From: Propionispora vibrioides | Lineage (GTDB): Bacteria; Bacillota; Negativicutes; Propionisporales; Propionisporaceae | DNA length: 64,000 nt | Assembly (NCBI RefSeq): GCF_900110485.1 | Contig: NZ_FODY01000013.1 | Location: 49,451 to 113,450 of the forward strand | Reading direction: 5' to 3' | Program-made: the position numbers and the translations under genes | Notes under the pieces: generated by a model | The model's database searches: none | Told to the model about the DNA's origin: nothing | The model's input: the letters and a program-made list of their open reading frames with translations, nothing else | Shown: one piece after another, positions 8,329-17,525 of the stretch | Layout: each line of letters starts with the position of its first letter | Numbering within the stretch: the first letter of the stretch is position 1

Positions 8329-9030
8329 TTATTTTACCGTTTCCAGGGCAATGTTCATCATCTGCGTAAACGTGGTCTGCCGTTCCTCGGCTGTCGTTGC
8401 CTCACCGGTAACCAGATGATCGCTCACCGTTACAATAGTCAGCGCCTGCACACCGTATTTGGCAGCCAGCGTATACAGTCCCGCTGTTTCCATTTCCACC
8501 GCCAGCACGCCATAGGCCGCCCAGCGCTTCCAATAATCCGGATCGTCATGATAAAAAGTATCGGAAGTCAGCACATTGCCTACCTTGGGTTTAATACCCA
8601 GCTTCGCTGCCGCCGCATAGGCCTGCTGCAAAAGCGCAAAGTCGGCCGTTGGGGCGTAGGTCATCCCCGGAAACCGCTGAGCGTTGATATTGGAGTCGTG
8701 GGAAACAGCCATTGCCAGAATGACATCCTTTACCTTTACGTTTTCCTGCAGCGAGCCGCAGGTGCCGGTCCGGATAAGACGCTTTACGCCATACTGAGTA
8801 ATTAGTTCATTTACATAGATGGATATGGAGGGAATACCCATGCCTGTTCCCTGCACCGAGATCCGCTCTCCTTTGTAAAAGCCGGTAAAACCGTACATAC
8901 CGCGCACTTCATTGTAACCCACGGCATCTTCCAGAAAATTTTCGGCAATGAACTTCGCCCGCAGCGGATCGCCGGGCAGCAGCACCGTTTCGGCAATAGC
9001 TCCCGGTTTAGCCCCAATATGTATACTCAT
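8329..9030 (-). CDS. deoD: Purine nucleoside phosphorylase, DeoD type
   Basis: 233 residues, the usual length of the hexameric bacterial enzyme, which phosphorolyses purine (deoxy)nucleosides to base and (deoxy)ribose 1-phosphate in purine salvage. Motifs: [14 protein letters not shown] (phosphate site), [16 protein letters not shown] (ribose site) and VTVSDH (base-site Asp). The [10 protein letters not shown] start matches Bacillus DeoD (MSVHIGAK) and has AAGGAG 8 bases upstream; upstream in-frame GTG/ATG codons at 9039/9036 crowd that site. Its last 43 codons are duplicated as a remnant at 1051-1180. Confidence 0.95.
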   Translation of the reverse strand: MSIHIGAKPGAIAETVLLPGDPLRAKFIAENFLEDAVGYNEVRGMYGFTGFYKGERISVQGTGMGIPSISIYVNELITQYGVKRLIRTGTCGSLQENVKVKDVILAMAVSHDSNINAQRFPGMTYAPTADFALLQQAYAAAAKLGIKPKVGNVLTSDTFYHDDPDYWKRWAAYGVLAVEMETAGLYTLAAKYGVQALTIVTVSDHLVTGEATTAEERQTTFTQMMNIALETVK

Positions 9031-9108
9031 CACCATCACTCCTTTATATTATAGTAACCAATCTGGCAAATAGCAGGCCGCTACACACCATCCCAAATGC
9101 AGCCCGCT

Positions 9109-10044
9109 TTACGCCTGCTGGTCCATAGCCTGCTTACCGCGGCCAAACTGCGGCAGCGGAAGAATTCCCGTACCGATGGTAACCCCCAGAACAACCAGCA
9201 CCAAAGCCGTAAGATGGTGCCAGCTTAGCTGCTCACCAAGAAAAAGCACCGAGGCAAATACGCCGATGACCGGACAGCCGTTTTGGAACAACGACGCCGT
9301 GGAAGCACCCAAATGCCTGATAGACACATTCCAAAGCAAGGCGCCCAATGCGGTACTGAAAAAACTGGAAAATAGCAGTACAGCTACCGGTATCCAGGAA
9401 GAATAAGCGGCATGGCCCCAGTCCGGATTGGCCGCAAACCCGACCAGGCCAAGCCCGGCGGCAGCCAACGCATGGCTGTAGGCGGTAACCGTTAACGGAC
9501 TGGCATAAGAAGTAGCTGTTTTAACAAAAAGCGAGCCAATGACAAAGACCAGCGTGGCAATCCCCATCACAGCATCACCAAACAGACTGGCTCCGCTTTG
9601 TGCATTGGCCGCCACAACAAACAACAACCCACCAAATCCCAAAACCATGCCGGCTGCCTTGGCTGCCGTAAACTTCTCCTTTAAGAAATAACCGGCCAGC
9701 AGGGCCGTCATGAGCGGATTCATTCCTAAAATCAGCACGGCATGGGTGCCGCTGGTGGCTTTAATACCGAAAGTAAGGGCAATCTGATGCAAAAATATGC
9801 AAAACAAAGCGATTCCACCAACCGAAGGCCAGGCTTTTCGGGGAAGTCTCCAGCATTTCTGGACGATCATAACCGGCACCAGCAACAGGCTGGCCAGGCA
9901 TAACCGGACAGGCGCCAGGACCAACGGCGGATAAAACTGCGTTAAATATTTTATTGCTACCGCATTCACACCCCATAGAATAACAACCCAGATGAGTATG
10001 ACGATCATTTTATAATTAGGTTTACCCGTTTCCAATTGATTCAC
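9109..10044 (-). CDS. DMT superfamily transporter (EamA family)
   Basis: 311 residues with about ten hydrophobic helices in two EamA repeats (roughly 15-150 and 160-300). Typical features are VILWGVNAVAIKYL at the start, GTHAVLILGMNPLMTALLAGYFLKEKF in the first repeat and FQNGCPVIGVFASVLFLGEQLSWHH in the second. Family members are inner-membrane metabolite or drug exporters; the substrate cannot be inferred. It lies upstream of deoD on the same strand, about 80 bp away, so cotranscription is possible. Confidence 0.88.
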   Translation of the reverse strand: MNQLETGKPNYKMIVILIWVVILWGVNAVAIKYLTQFYPPLVLAPVRLCLASLLLVPVMIVQKCWRLPRKAWPSVGGIALFCIFLHQIALTFGIKATSGTHAVLILGMNPLMTALLAGYFLKEKFTAAKAAGMVLGFGGLLFVVAANAQSGASLFGDAVMGIATLVFVIGSLFVKTATSYASPLTVTAYSHALAAAGLGLVGFAANPDWGHAAYSSWIPVAVLLFSSFFSTALGALLWNVSIRHLGASTASLFQNGCPVIGVFASVLFLGEQLSWHHLTALVLVVLGVTIGTGILPLPQFGRGKQAMDQQA

Positions 10045-10164
10045 TCCAGCTATTGTCTATGTAAAAATTCCTCTAAAATCGTATCACATTTTTCCGGAAG
10101 CGGAAACCCTAAATCCTTTTTCTTTTTTAAAAACCGCCATTACACTCAACCCGGGAAAATCCAT

Positions 10165-11160
10165 TTAACTTGTCTTAAGCCTGTTCCCCGGACATAGTGT
10201 ATGATCGGTAAACCACCGGCACGCCGGTATCGTGCCGCCACAGCCAAAACACTTGTTTACCGGTTCCCCCTGCAACACGTGATTAGCAAAAGCAGGATCG
10301 GTAAACATTCCCCGGCCAATAGCCACTACATCGGCGTAGTCGTTATCCAGCAAAAAACGTACCTGTTCTGCTGTACGGATTTCATTCACCGCGATAACAG
10401 GGATATGTACCTCTTTTTTAATGATATAGCCACTGTATGTGGTCGGACTACAGATAAATCCGTCAGGCACAGGCGTTTCCGGCGGCTTCATGCCAAAAGA
10501 AATATGCAGCAAATCAACCCCGGCACTTTCAAAGGCCCGGGCTGTTTCTATGCCTTGACGGCTTTCCGGCAAATAGGCTCCCATCCGTACACTCACGATA
10601 AACCGGTCATGGACAGAACTGCGAATATCCGGTAATAGGTCCGTCAAAATTCGGGTTCTATTTAGGGCATTGCCTCCATAGCAATCGGTTCGCTGATTGT
10701 ATGACGCGTCAATAAACTTACATAAAGTATATCCATGAGCAAAGTGGTATTCCACGCCGTCAAAGCCCATGTCACAGGCAGCCAGGGCAGCCTGCTTCAT
10801 ATCCGCCTGCATGGCCTGGATATCGTCGATGGCTAACTGATTGATATCCATATCACCGCAAGAGAGCTGCATCATGACCACTGCACCGTAATCATGACAG
10901 TTCCCGGCAATCTGCCGCAATACTCTCCGGTTGTCAGCCGACCACATATCCGTGGCCTGCGCGGCACCGAGAACCCGGGTAGCCTGCAAAATAATAAGGC
11001 CTGCCCCGCCTTTTGCCCGGTCCGTATAATGTTCAATATGCTGCCGGCCATAGTAGGAGCCGTTGTCTCCCCGGAAGGAAAAAGTAACCATGGGAGCCAT
11101 AGCAATTCGATTTTTCACCCGGTTCCCGCGAATCATGATATCGTCGGCTAACTTAGCCAC
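10165..11160 (-). CDS. NADH:flavin oxidoreductase, Old Yellow Enzyme family
   Basis: 331 residues, a TIM-barrel FMN enzyme: KNRIAMAPMVTF near residue 20, GGAGLIILQATRV, the YHFAHGYTLCKFIDASYNQRTDCYGG segment containing active-site residues, and GRGMFTDPAFA near the end. After the barrel comes CFGCGGTIPACRWFTDHTLCPG, a Cys-rich tail resembling the 4Fe-4S site of the 2,4-dienoyl-CoA reductase/BaiC-type subgroup, but the second (FAD/NAD) half of that subgroup is missing. It therefore looks like a short member that depends on an external electron donor. Substrate unknown. Confidence 0.85.
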   Translation of the reverse strand: MAKLADDIMIRGNRVKNRIAMAPMVTFSFRGDNGSYYGRQHIEHYTDRAKGGAGLIILQATRVLGAAQATDMWSADNRRVLRQIAGNCHDYGAVVMMQLSCGDMDINQLAIDDIQAMQADMKQAALAACDMGFDGVEYHFAHGYTLCKFIDASYNQRTDCYGGNALNRTRILTDLLPDIRSSVHDRFIVSVRMGAYLPESRQGIETARAFESAGVDLLHISFGMKPPETPVPDGFICSPTTYSGYIIKKEVHIPVIAVNEIRTAEQVRFLLDNDYADVVAIGRGMFTDPAFANHVLQGEPVNKCFGCGGTIPACRWFTDHTLCPGNRLKTS

Positions 11161-11245
11161 ACCGCTTCCCCCTTACCATTTGATATTCCATCATCCAGCT
11201 CTGACATTCTCTTATCTATTATACACCTCGCCGCACCTACTTTGG

Positions 11246-11938
11246 TTAGCTTTTTCCCATCAGGCGGTAACCGACACCCGACTCGGTGATAATATAGCGC
11301 GGCTGCGCCGAATCGGCTTCAATTTTCCGCCTCAGTTGTCCGATATAGACACGGATGTAGTGCGTATCATTATTGTAGTCGTTACCCCAAACCGCCTTTA
11401 GCAGTTGCTTGTGCGTCAGTACACGGCCGGCATGCTGCGCCATGACCTTGATAATTTCGTATTCAGTGGGCGTCAGCTTCACTTCCCTGCCGTCTACCGT
11501 CACCGTCCGCTGCAACAGGTCGACCGCCAGCCCGCCGCAGGTAAGCACCGGCTCATCCTCCACCTGGGCCATCCGTCGGAGACAGACCCGCATGCGCGCC
11601 ATGAGTTCTCCCATACCAAAGGGTTTTGTCACATAATCATCGGCACCGGCATCGAGGGCTTCGATTTTTTCCTGCTCCTGGTCACGGGCCGTCAAGACAA
11701 TAATCGGCACCTGGGACCACTCCCGCACCTGCAGCACCACCTCTTTACCGTCCATGTCGGGCAAGCCTAAGTCGACAATCATGATATCCGGTTTCATGAT
11801 CGCCGCCCGGACCACACCGTCCTTGCCGGTCAGTACACCTTCAAACAGGTAACCCTGAACCTGCAGTGACACACGCAGCAGCTTTTGGATCTGTGGCTCG
11901 TCATCAATAACCAATACCCGTAATTTCTTTTCATTCAT
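11246..11938 (-). CDS. kdpE: KdpE response regulator
   Basis: 230 residues, OmpR/PhoB class. Receiver domain at 6-118 with acidic pocket D12-D13, probable phospho-acceptor D56 in IVDLGLPDMDG and the K of VTKPFG; winged-helix DNA-binding domain at about 130-228 (LTPTEYEIIKVMAQHAGRVLTH ... IRVYIGQLRRKIE). It activates kdp transcription when phosphorylated by KdpD. The ATG at 11938 was chosen for its AGGTGA; an open frame extends upstream to 12055 inside kdpD without support. It lies 13 bp after kdpD and is the last gene of the operon. Confidence 0.95.
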   Translation of the reverse strand: MNEKKLRVLVIDDEPQIQKLLRVSLQVQGYLFEGVLTGKDGVVRAAIMKPDIMIVDLGLPDMDGKEVVLQVREWSQVPIIVLTARDQEQEKIEALDAGADDYVTKPFGMGELMARMRVCLRRMAQVEDEPVLTCGGLAVDLLQRTVTVDGREVKLTPTEYEIIKVMAQHAGRVLTHKQLLKAVWGNDYNNDTHYIRVYIGQLRRKIEADSAQPRYIITESGVGYRLMGKS

Positions 11939-11951
11939 CCGACTCACCTCT

Positions 11952-14648
11952 TTAAGGATTTGTGCCGTCACTGGAGACCGGCAGGCGAATAGAGATTTGC
12001 GCACCGCCGTCAGGATGATTCTCCGCCCAGATAACTCCTTTGTGGGCTTCCACAATACCTTTACAAATGGATAATCCTAAACCGGTGCCGGACACTTTTC
12101 GCACCTGCGGGGCCCGGTAAAACTTTTCAAAGATGCGCTCCCGGTCTTCCCTGCCGATTCCCGGCCCCTCATCCCTTACACTGAGCACCACCTGGCTCCC
12201 GTCTTGCGCCGCGCTGACGGTAATGGGACTTCCCTGCGGTGAATACTTGATCGCGTTGTCCAGCAGGTTAATCAGCACCTGTTCCAGCAGAACACAGTCG
12301 GCCCGGAGCAGAGGCAATGTTTCCGGCAATTTAGTAATTAATGTATGAGTTTGTTTTCTTTCGCTAATACGGCGCCAGGCCGATCCCACCATATCCTCTA
12401 TATCGCACCAGTCGGTTTTTAGCTGCAGCATGCCGCTCTCCTGCCTGGCCGTATCCAGCAGATTGTTGACTACCCGTTCCATCCGGGCCGCTCCATACAA
12501 AATGGTTTCCAACAATTCGGTCCGCAATTCCTCCGGGTATTGAATATCCGGATCAAGCAACGTGGACACTGCTCCGGTTATGGTCGCCAAAGGCGTCCGC
12601 AGTTCATGGGACACCGAATTAAAGAGCGCCATCCGAAGTCTGTCCGACTCTACAACTAACGCAGCCTGCTGCGCCTGGCGGGCCAGGGTTACCCGCTCGA
12701 TGGCCATGGCCGCCAAACCGGACCAGGCATCAATCAGGCGTTTCTCCTCCGGAGTCACCGGCTGCGTGCCGATGCGCACCCCGAACACCCCGCCCACGTT
12801 TTCTCCGGCCGTCAACGGCACATAGAGATTCTCAGCCCCCGGCAGCGTTTCTGTGGAACAGCCTGCCACCCGCCGATTTTTATAAGACCAGACCGCTACG
12901 GCATATTCAGCGTCGGATAAAGAAAAATCCTCAACCAAAGCAAACCGGCTGCTGTCATAGCTTCCCGCCAGATACAGCTTACCGCTTTTATCCGGGCACA
13001 GTACCAGCGTATCCCGTCCGATGGTTTCGCCGGCGTGCCGCACCAGCTCCCGGCAAATAAACTCCAGGTCAATAACGGCGGCGATTTCCCGGCTGAATTT
13101 ATATAAGGCCCGGATACCGCGTTCCCTGAGTTGAGCTGCTTTGGCCTCCCGCCGCAGCCATTCCGTCCGGCCGCCAATCAAAAAAGAAACCAAGAGAAAA
13201 ATCGCGAAGCTCCAGACAAAGCGAAAATCATAGACGGAGAAGGTAAACAGCGGCGGGACAAACAAATAATCAAAACATGATACGCTGATCACCGCTGTGA
13301 AATAGGAAGGCCACCGGCCCCACCAAACGGCGGACAACAGCACCGGCAGCAGGTATAGCAGCGCCACATTGACCAGTTCCCAATGGTCTCTGCCCAGCCA
13401 GCCTGCCAGGGTGACCAGAGCGGTCATGGCCAGCCCGCCGGCAAAAGGCATCATCCCGGCAAAAGAAGTAGTAGGAATTACCGTCTTGATTTCGGGACGT
13501 TTTTCCTCTTCCACCGTCCCCTGGATGACATACACATGAATACCGCCGCTGGCCCGGATCAACCGGTCCACAAAGGATTTGCGAAAAAGGTCCTGCAGGT
13601 GGGTATTGCCCGATTTGCCGACTACGATGGCGGTAACATTATGGGTTCGCGCTACTTCCAGAATTTCCTTCACCAGATCATTGCCTACCACCATAAGCGT
13701 CCTGGCCCCCAGTTCTTCGGCTAACCGCATATTGCGGGCAATCCGGTCCCGTTCTTTATCGCCCAGAGGAAAGCGCCGCTGCGCCGTCTCGATATGGACG
13801 GCGAGAAACTCGGCATGCAAGCCGCTGGCAAACCGGTGCGCCGCCCGGATCAGTTGGGCGGAAAAAGGGCTGGGGCTTACGCATACCATGATGCGGCCGG
13901 CAGCCGGCCAGGGCCCGGCAATCTGTTTCTGACGCATGTACTCGTTCAGGTCCTGGTCAACCCGGCTGGCGGTAAAGCGCAGGGCCAGCTCGCGCAGCGC
14001 GTTGATGTTGCCCAGGCGGAAAAAATTCTTTAAAGCCTGCTGCACCTGTCCCTGGCGGTATACCTTGCCCTCCTGCAGGCGCTTGATCAATTCCTCCGGC
14101 GGAATATCGATCAACTGAATATTATCTGCCTGGGCCAGAACATAATCAGGCACCGTTTCCCGTACAATCACGCCGGTAATTTGAGCTACCACATCGTTCA
14201 GGCTCTCCATATGCTGAATATTGACGGTGGTATAAACGTGGATGCCGGCAACCAATAATTCTTCCACATCCTGATACCTTCGCACATGGCGGGAGCCGGG
14301 AATATTGGTATGAGCCAGTTCGTCCACCAGCACCAGTTCGGGTTGCTGCAGCAGCACGGCATCAATATCCATTTCCTGCATGACCCGGTCCCGGTATACC
14401 AGTTCCCGCGGCGGAATTCCGGGTATGCCGGCCGCCAGTCTTTCCGTTTCCGGGCGGCCGTGCGTTTCAATCCAGCCGGTCAGGACACGCACACCGTCCG
14501 CTTTGCGTTCATGGGCCGCTTCCAGCATTTTATACGTTTTTCCCACACCGGCAACGGCACCTAAAAATACCGTCAGCTTACCTCTTGCCGCTTTTTTGAT
14601 GCTTCCCAGCAGTTCATCCGGATCGGGACGCAGCCGTTCCTCCGCCAT
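11952..14648 (-). CDS. kdpD: KdpD osmosensitive K+ sensor histidine kinase
   Basis: 898 residues (E. coli KdpD is 894). Order: KdpD N-terminal ATP-binding domain with Walker A GAVAGVGKT (about 30-38) and VDELAHTNIPGSRH; Usp-like domain (about 250-370); four-helix DUF4118 membrane segment (about 395-500); GAF-like region (510-650); HisKA with HELRTP near 670; HATPase with NLLDNAIKYSP and GTGLGLSICKG. It senses K+ limitation and phosphorylates or dephosphorylates KdpE. It is separated from kdpC by a 224-bp gap holding a MITE-like repeat (14691-14852), an unusual interruption in a kdp operon. Confidence 0.96.
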   Translation of the reverse strand: MAEERLRPDPDELLGSIKKAARGKLTVFLGAVAGVGKTYKMLEAAHERKADGVRVLTGWIETHGRPETERLAAGIPGIPPRELVYRDRVMQEMDIDAVLLQQPELVLVDELAHTNIPGSRHVRRYQDVEELLVAGIHVYTTVNIQHMESLNDVVAQITGVIVRETVPDYVLAQADNIQLIDIPPEELIKRLQEGKVYRQGQVQQALKNFFRLGNINALRELALRFTASRVDQDLNEYMRQKQIAGPWPAAGRIMVCVSPSPFSAQLIRAAHRFASGLHAEFLAVHIETAQRRFPLGDKERDRIARNMRLAEELGARTLMVVGNDLVKEILEVARTHNVTAIVVGKSGNTHLQDLFRKSFVDRLIRASGGIHVYVIQGTVEEEKRPEIKTVIPTTSFAGMMPFAGGLAMTALVTLAGWLGRDHWELVNVALLYLLPVLLSAVWWGRWPSYFTAVISVSCFDYLFVPPLFTFSVYDFRFVWSFAIFLLVSFLIGGRTEWLRREAKAAQLRERGIRALYKFSREIAAVIDLEFICRELVRHAGETIGRDTLVLCPDKSGKLYLAGSYDSSRFALVEDFSLSDAEYAVAVWSYKNRRVAGCSTETLPGAENLYVPLTAGENVGGVFGVRIGTQPVTPEEKRLIDAWSGLAAMAIERVTLARQAQQAALVVESDRLRMALFNSVSHELRTPLATITGAVSTLLDPDIQYPEELRTELLETILYGAARMERVVNNLLDTARQESGMLQLKTDWCDIEDMVGSAWRRISERKQTHTLITKLPETLPLLRADCVLLEQVLINLLDNAIKYSPQGSPITVSAAQDGSQVVLSVRDEGPGIGREDRERIFEKFYRAPQVRKVSGTGLGLSICKGIVEAHKGVIWAENHPDGGAQISIRLPVSSDGTNP

Positions 14649-14690
14649 ACAGGCCCCTCCTTTTACACAGCAGCAAACAGGGCGTAGTTT

Positions 14691-14852
14691 AGTGCTCCAC
14701 CAACTCTGAAACTACAATTTCTTCACGAGTCTTTTTCCGTAAGACCTCGTTGTCGTCGGCTTACCTATGCTCAATAGGTGCGCCTCCTCCGCCTTGCCTT
14801 ACGAAAAAATCCCCCTAAATATAATTTGTACTTTCAAAGTTGGCGGAGCACT
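14691..14852. repeat. MITE-like repeat, terminus type T1 with core alpha
   Basis: 162-bp element whose ends AGTGCTCC / GGAGCACT belong to imperfect inverted repeats of about 27 bp (CCACCAACTCTGAAACTACAA against its mate). The interior is a large palindrome: outer arms TTTCCGTAAG / CTTACGAAAA and central hairpin CCTAT-gctca-ATAGG, flanked by GTTGTCGTC on one side and CTCCGCCTTG on the other. No ORF. It lies between kdpC and kdpD. The same core occurs at 32788 and 52295 with other ends; the same ends occur without a core at 20748. Confidence 0.8.
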
Positions 14853-14872
14853 AAAGCCCCGTTTCTCCTTGT

Positions 14873-15448
14873 TTATATGCTCTCATCAAGTGCCAGATTT
14901 AATTCCAGCACATTTACCCGTTCTTCACCCAGCACACTGGCCAGCCGGCCTTCGGTCTTCGCCTCAATCAGCCGCTCCACTTCAGCCACATCCCGCCCCC
15001 TGGTCCTGGCCACCCGTGCCGCCTGCAGATAGGCGGCGGCCGGTGTGATATGCGGGTCAAGCCCACTGGCGGAGGCAAGCACCAGGTCGGCCGGAACGGG
15101 TGCTGCCTGGCTCAGCCCATTTTCCTGGCGAACCTGGCTTAACCGTTCTGCCACCGCCTGCAGCAAAGCCTGATTGGTCGGGCCCAAATTACTTCCCGCC
15201 GAAGCCGTTCCGTCATAGCCGTCCTGTCCGGCCGCCGACGGGCGGCCGTGAAAATATTTATCGCCGGTAAAATTCTGTCCAATCAGCCGCGAGCCTACAG
15301 GACTCCCGTTTTTCGTCACCAGGGACCCGTTGGCCTGGGCGGGAAATAAAAGCTGCGCTACCCCGGTTACCAGCAAAGGATAGACAAACCCTGTCAGCAA
15401 AGTAAATACAGCCAACATCCTTAGTCCTGTTACCACCCATTTCCACAT
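14873..15448 (-). CDS. kdpC: KdpC, K+-transporting ATPase subunit C
   Basis: 191 residues (E. coli 190). One N-terminal TM helix (about 8-30: LRMLAVFTLLTGFVYPLLVTGVAQ) and a periplasmic domain with GSRLIGQNF, YFHGRPSAA, SGSNLGPTN-type (here AGSNLGPTN) and ASGLDPHI. It stabilises the KdpA-KdpB complex. It begins 17 bp after kdpB. The T1-alpha repeat starts about 20 bp past its stop. Confidence 0.95.
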   Translation of the reverse strand: MWKWVVTGLRMLAVFTLLTGFVYPLLVTGVAQLLFPAQANGSLVTKNGSPVGSRLIGQNFTGDKYFHGRPSAAGQDGYDGTASAGSNLGPTNQALLQAVAERLSQVRQENGLSQAAPVPADLVLASASGLDPHITPAAAYLQAARVARTRGRDVAEVERLIEAKTEGRLASVLGEERVNVLELNLALDESI

Positions 15449-15465
15449 TATAAACCCTTCTTCCT

Positions 15466-17499
15466 TTATACCAAGTGTAAAATAACCAGCAGCCAGTCAA
15501 TCAGCTTAATCCCGATAAAGGGAATAATCAGTCCGCCCAGTCCATAGACCAGCAGATTGTTCCGCAGCACCACATCGGCGCCCACCGGCCGGTAGGCAAC
15601 GCCGCGCAGCGCCAGCGGAATCAATGCCACAATGATCAGGGCGTTAAAGATGACCGCACTTAAAATGGCGCTTTCCGGGGTAGCCAGTTGCATGATATTA
15701 AACAAACCAAGAGCCGGATAGGTTCCCATAAACATGGCCGGAATGATGGCAAAATACTTGGCAATGTCATTGGCGATACTGAACGTGGTCAAAGAGCCTC
15801 TGGTCATCAAGAGCTGTTTACCGATTTCCACAACCTCAATAAGCTTGGTGGGATTGCTGTCCAGGTCAACCATATTGCCGGCTTCCTTGGCTGCCTGGGT
15901 TCCGCTGTTCATGGCCACCCCCACATCGGCCTGAGCCAGGGCGGGCGCATCGTTGGTCCCGTCACCCGTCATGGCTACCAGCAAGCCTTGTTCCTGATAC
16001 TGACGGATCATGGCCAGCTTCGCTTCCGGCGTAGCTTCCGCCAGAAAATCGTCCACACCGGCTTCGGCGGCAATCGCCGCGGCCGTCAACGGGTTGTCAC
16101 CGGTAATCATGACGGTTTTTATCCCCATCTGCCGCAGCTCGCGGAACCGTTCCTTAATACCGCCTTTGACAATGTCCTTCAGCTTAATGACCCCCAATAC
16201 CTTGTCTTGGGCGGCCACCACCAGCGGGGTACCGCCGTTTTTGGCAATCTCCGCGCAGGTCCGGTTCACCTCAGAGGGAAAAATCCCGCCTTGCTGACGG
16301 ACATAATTTTGAATGGCATCCATTGAGCCTTTCCTGATTTCCTGCCCCTGCTGATTGATTCCGCTCATCCGGGTTTGTGCCGTAAAGGGAACAAACTCCG
16401 CGCCCAGTGCTGCCAAGTCCCGTTCCCGCAAATTGTATTTTTGTTTGGCCAGAATGACGATACTCCGCCCTTCCGGCGTTTCATCGGCCAGCGATGACAA
16501 CTGGGCGGCGTCAGCCAGCTCGGCTTCCCCGATGCCCGGTGCCGGAAAGAAATCGGTTGCCATCCGGTTGCCCAGCGTAATGGTGCCGGTCTTATCCAGC
16601 AGCAGGACGTTCACATCGCCGGCGGCCTCTACGGCACGGCCGGACATAGCCAGTACGTTCCGTTTCAATAACCGGTCCATGCCGGCAATACCAATGGAAG
16701 AAAGCAAACCGCCAATGGTCGTCGGAATCAGGCAAACAAGCAGCGCCAGCAGCACCGGCACAGAGATGGTGGTTCCCGTATAAATCGCAAAGGGTTCCAG
16801 CGTGGCGACGGCAATTAAAAACACAATGGTCAAGCCCACCAACAGAATGGTCAGGGCAATTTCATTGGGTGTTTTTTGCCGTTTGGCCCCTTCTACCAAA
16901 GAAATCATCCGGTCCAGAAAGGTTTCTCCCGCATTGGCGGTGATTTTTACCCTAATCCAGTCGGACAACACGCGGGTGCCGCCGGTAACCGAAGATTTAT
17001 CGCCGCCCGCTTCGCGGATGACCGGAGCCGATTCGCCGGTGACCGCGCTCTCATCGACCGAAGCCATGCCTTCCACCACTTCCCCGTCACTGGGAATGAT
17101 GTCACCGGCTTCTATGAGAATCAAATCATCCTTCTTTAACTGAGTAGCGTCAACCAGCACGATCTCACTGGCGCCAGCCAGCTTCTTGGCCTTGGTCTGC
17201 GTACGGGTTTCCCGCAGCGCCCGTGCCTGCGCCTTGCCCCGGCCTTCCGCCACAGCTTCCGCAAAATTGGCGAACAAGACGGTAAACCAGAGCCAAAGGT
17301 TAATCTGCAAAGAAAAGAATACACTCCCGGTTATCCCCTGCAGGCAGTCGCGCAGTAGCAATATACTGGTGAGTATGGCGCCAACAAATACAACAAACAT
17401 GACGGGATTTTTTATTTGTGTCCGGGGATTCAGTTTTCGGAACGCATCGCGTACCGCTTCCCCCAGCATATCCCGGCGAAAACCGGTTTCTCTATTCAT
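15466..17499 (-). CDS. kdpB: KdpB, catalytic P-type ATPase subunit
   Basis: 677 residues (E. coli 682). Phosphorylation motif [10 protein letters not shown], actuator loop TGESAPV, nucleotide-domain motifs and hinge [21 protein letters not shown]. The Ser of TGES, whose phosphorylation inhibits the E. coli enzyme, is present. The N-terminal membrane segments begin at [19 protein letters not shown]. It hydrolyses ATP to drive high-affinity K+ uptake with KdpA. It lies 26 bp after kdpA. Confidence 0.97.
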   Translation of the reverse strand: MNRETGFRRDMLGEAVRDAFRKLNPRTQIKNPVMFVVFVGAILTSILLLRDCLQGITGSVFFSLQINLWLWFTVLFANFAEAVAEGRGKAQARALRETRTQTKAKKLAGASEIVLVDATQLKKDDLILIEAGDIIPSDGEVVEGMASVDESAVTGESAPVIREAGGDKSSVTGGTRVLSDWIRVKITANAGETFLDRMISLVEGAKRQKTPNEIALTILLVGLTIVFLIAVATLEPFAIYTGTTISVPVLLALLVCLIPTTIGGLLSSIGIAGMDRLLKRNVLAMSGRAVEAAGDVNVLLLDKTGTITLGNRMATDFFPAPGIGEAELADAAQLSSLADETPEGRSIVILAKQKYNLRERDLAALGAEFVPFTAQTRMSGINQQGQEIRKGSMDAIQNYVRQQGGIFPSEVNRTCAEIAKNGGTPLVVAAQDKVLGVIKLKDIVKGGIKERFRELRQMGIKTVMITGDNPLTAAAIAAEAGVDDFLAEATPEAKLAMIRQYQEQGLLVAMTGDGTNDAPALAQADVGVAMNSGTQAAKEAGNMVDLDSNPTKLIEVVEIGKQLLMTRGSLTTFSIANDIAKYFAIIPAMFMGTYPALGLFNIMQLATPESAILSAVIFNALIIVALIPLALRGVAYRPVGADVVLRNNLLVYGLGGLIIPFIGIKLIDWLLVILHLV

Positions 17500-17525
17500 G
17501 ATTGGAATCTTCCTTTCCGTTTGTT

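Noticed and set aside
15688..16326. 212-codon plus-strand ORF within kdpB
   Set aside because: Antisense shadow of kdpB with no ribosome site; the minus-strand gene is certain.
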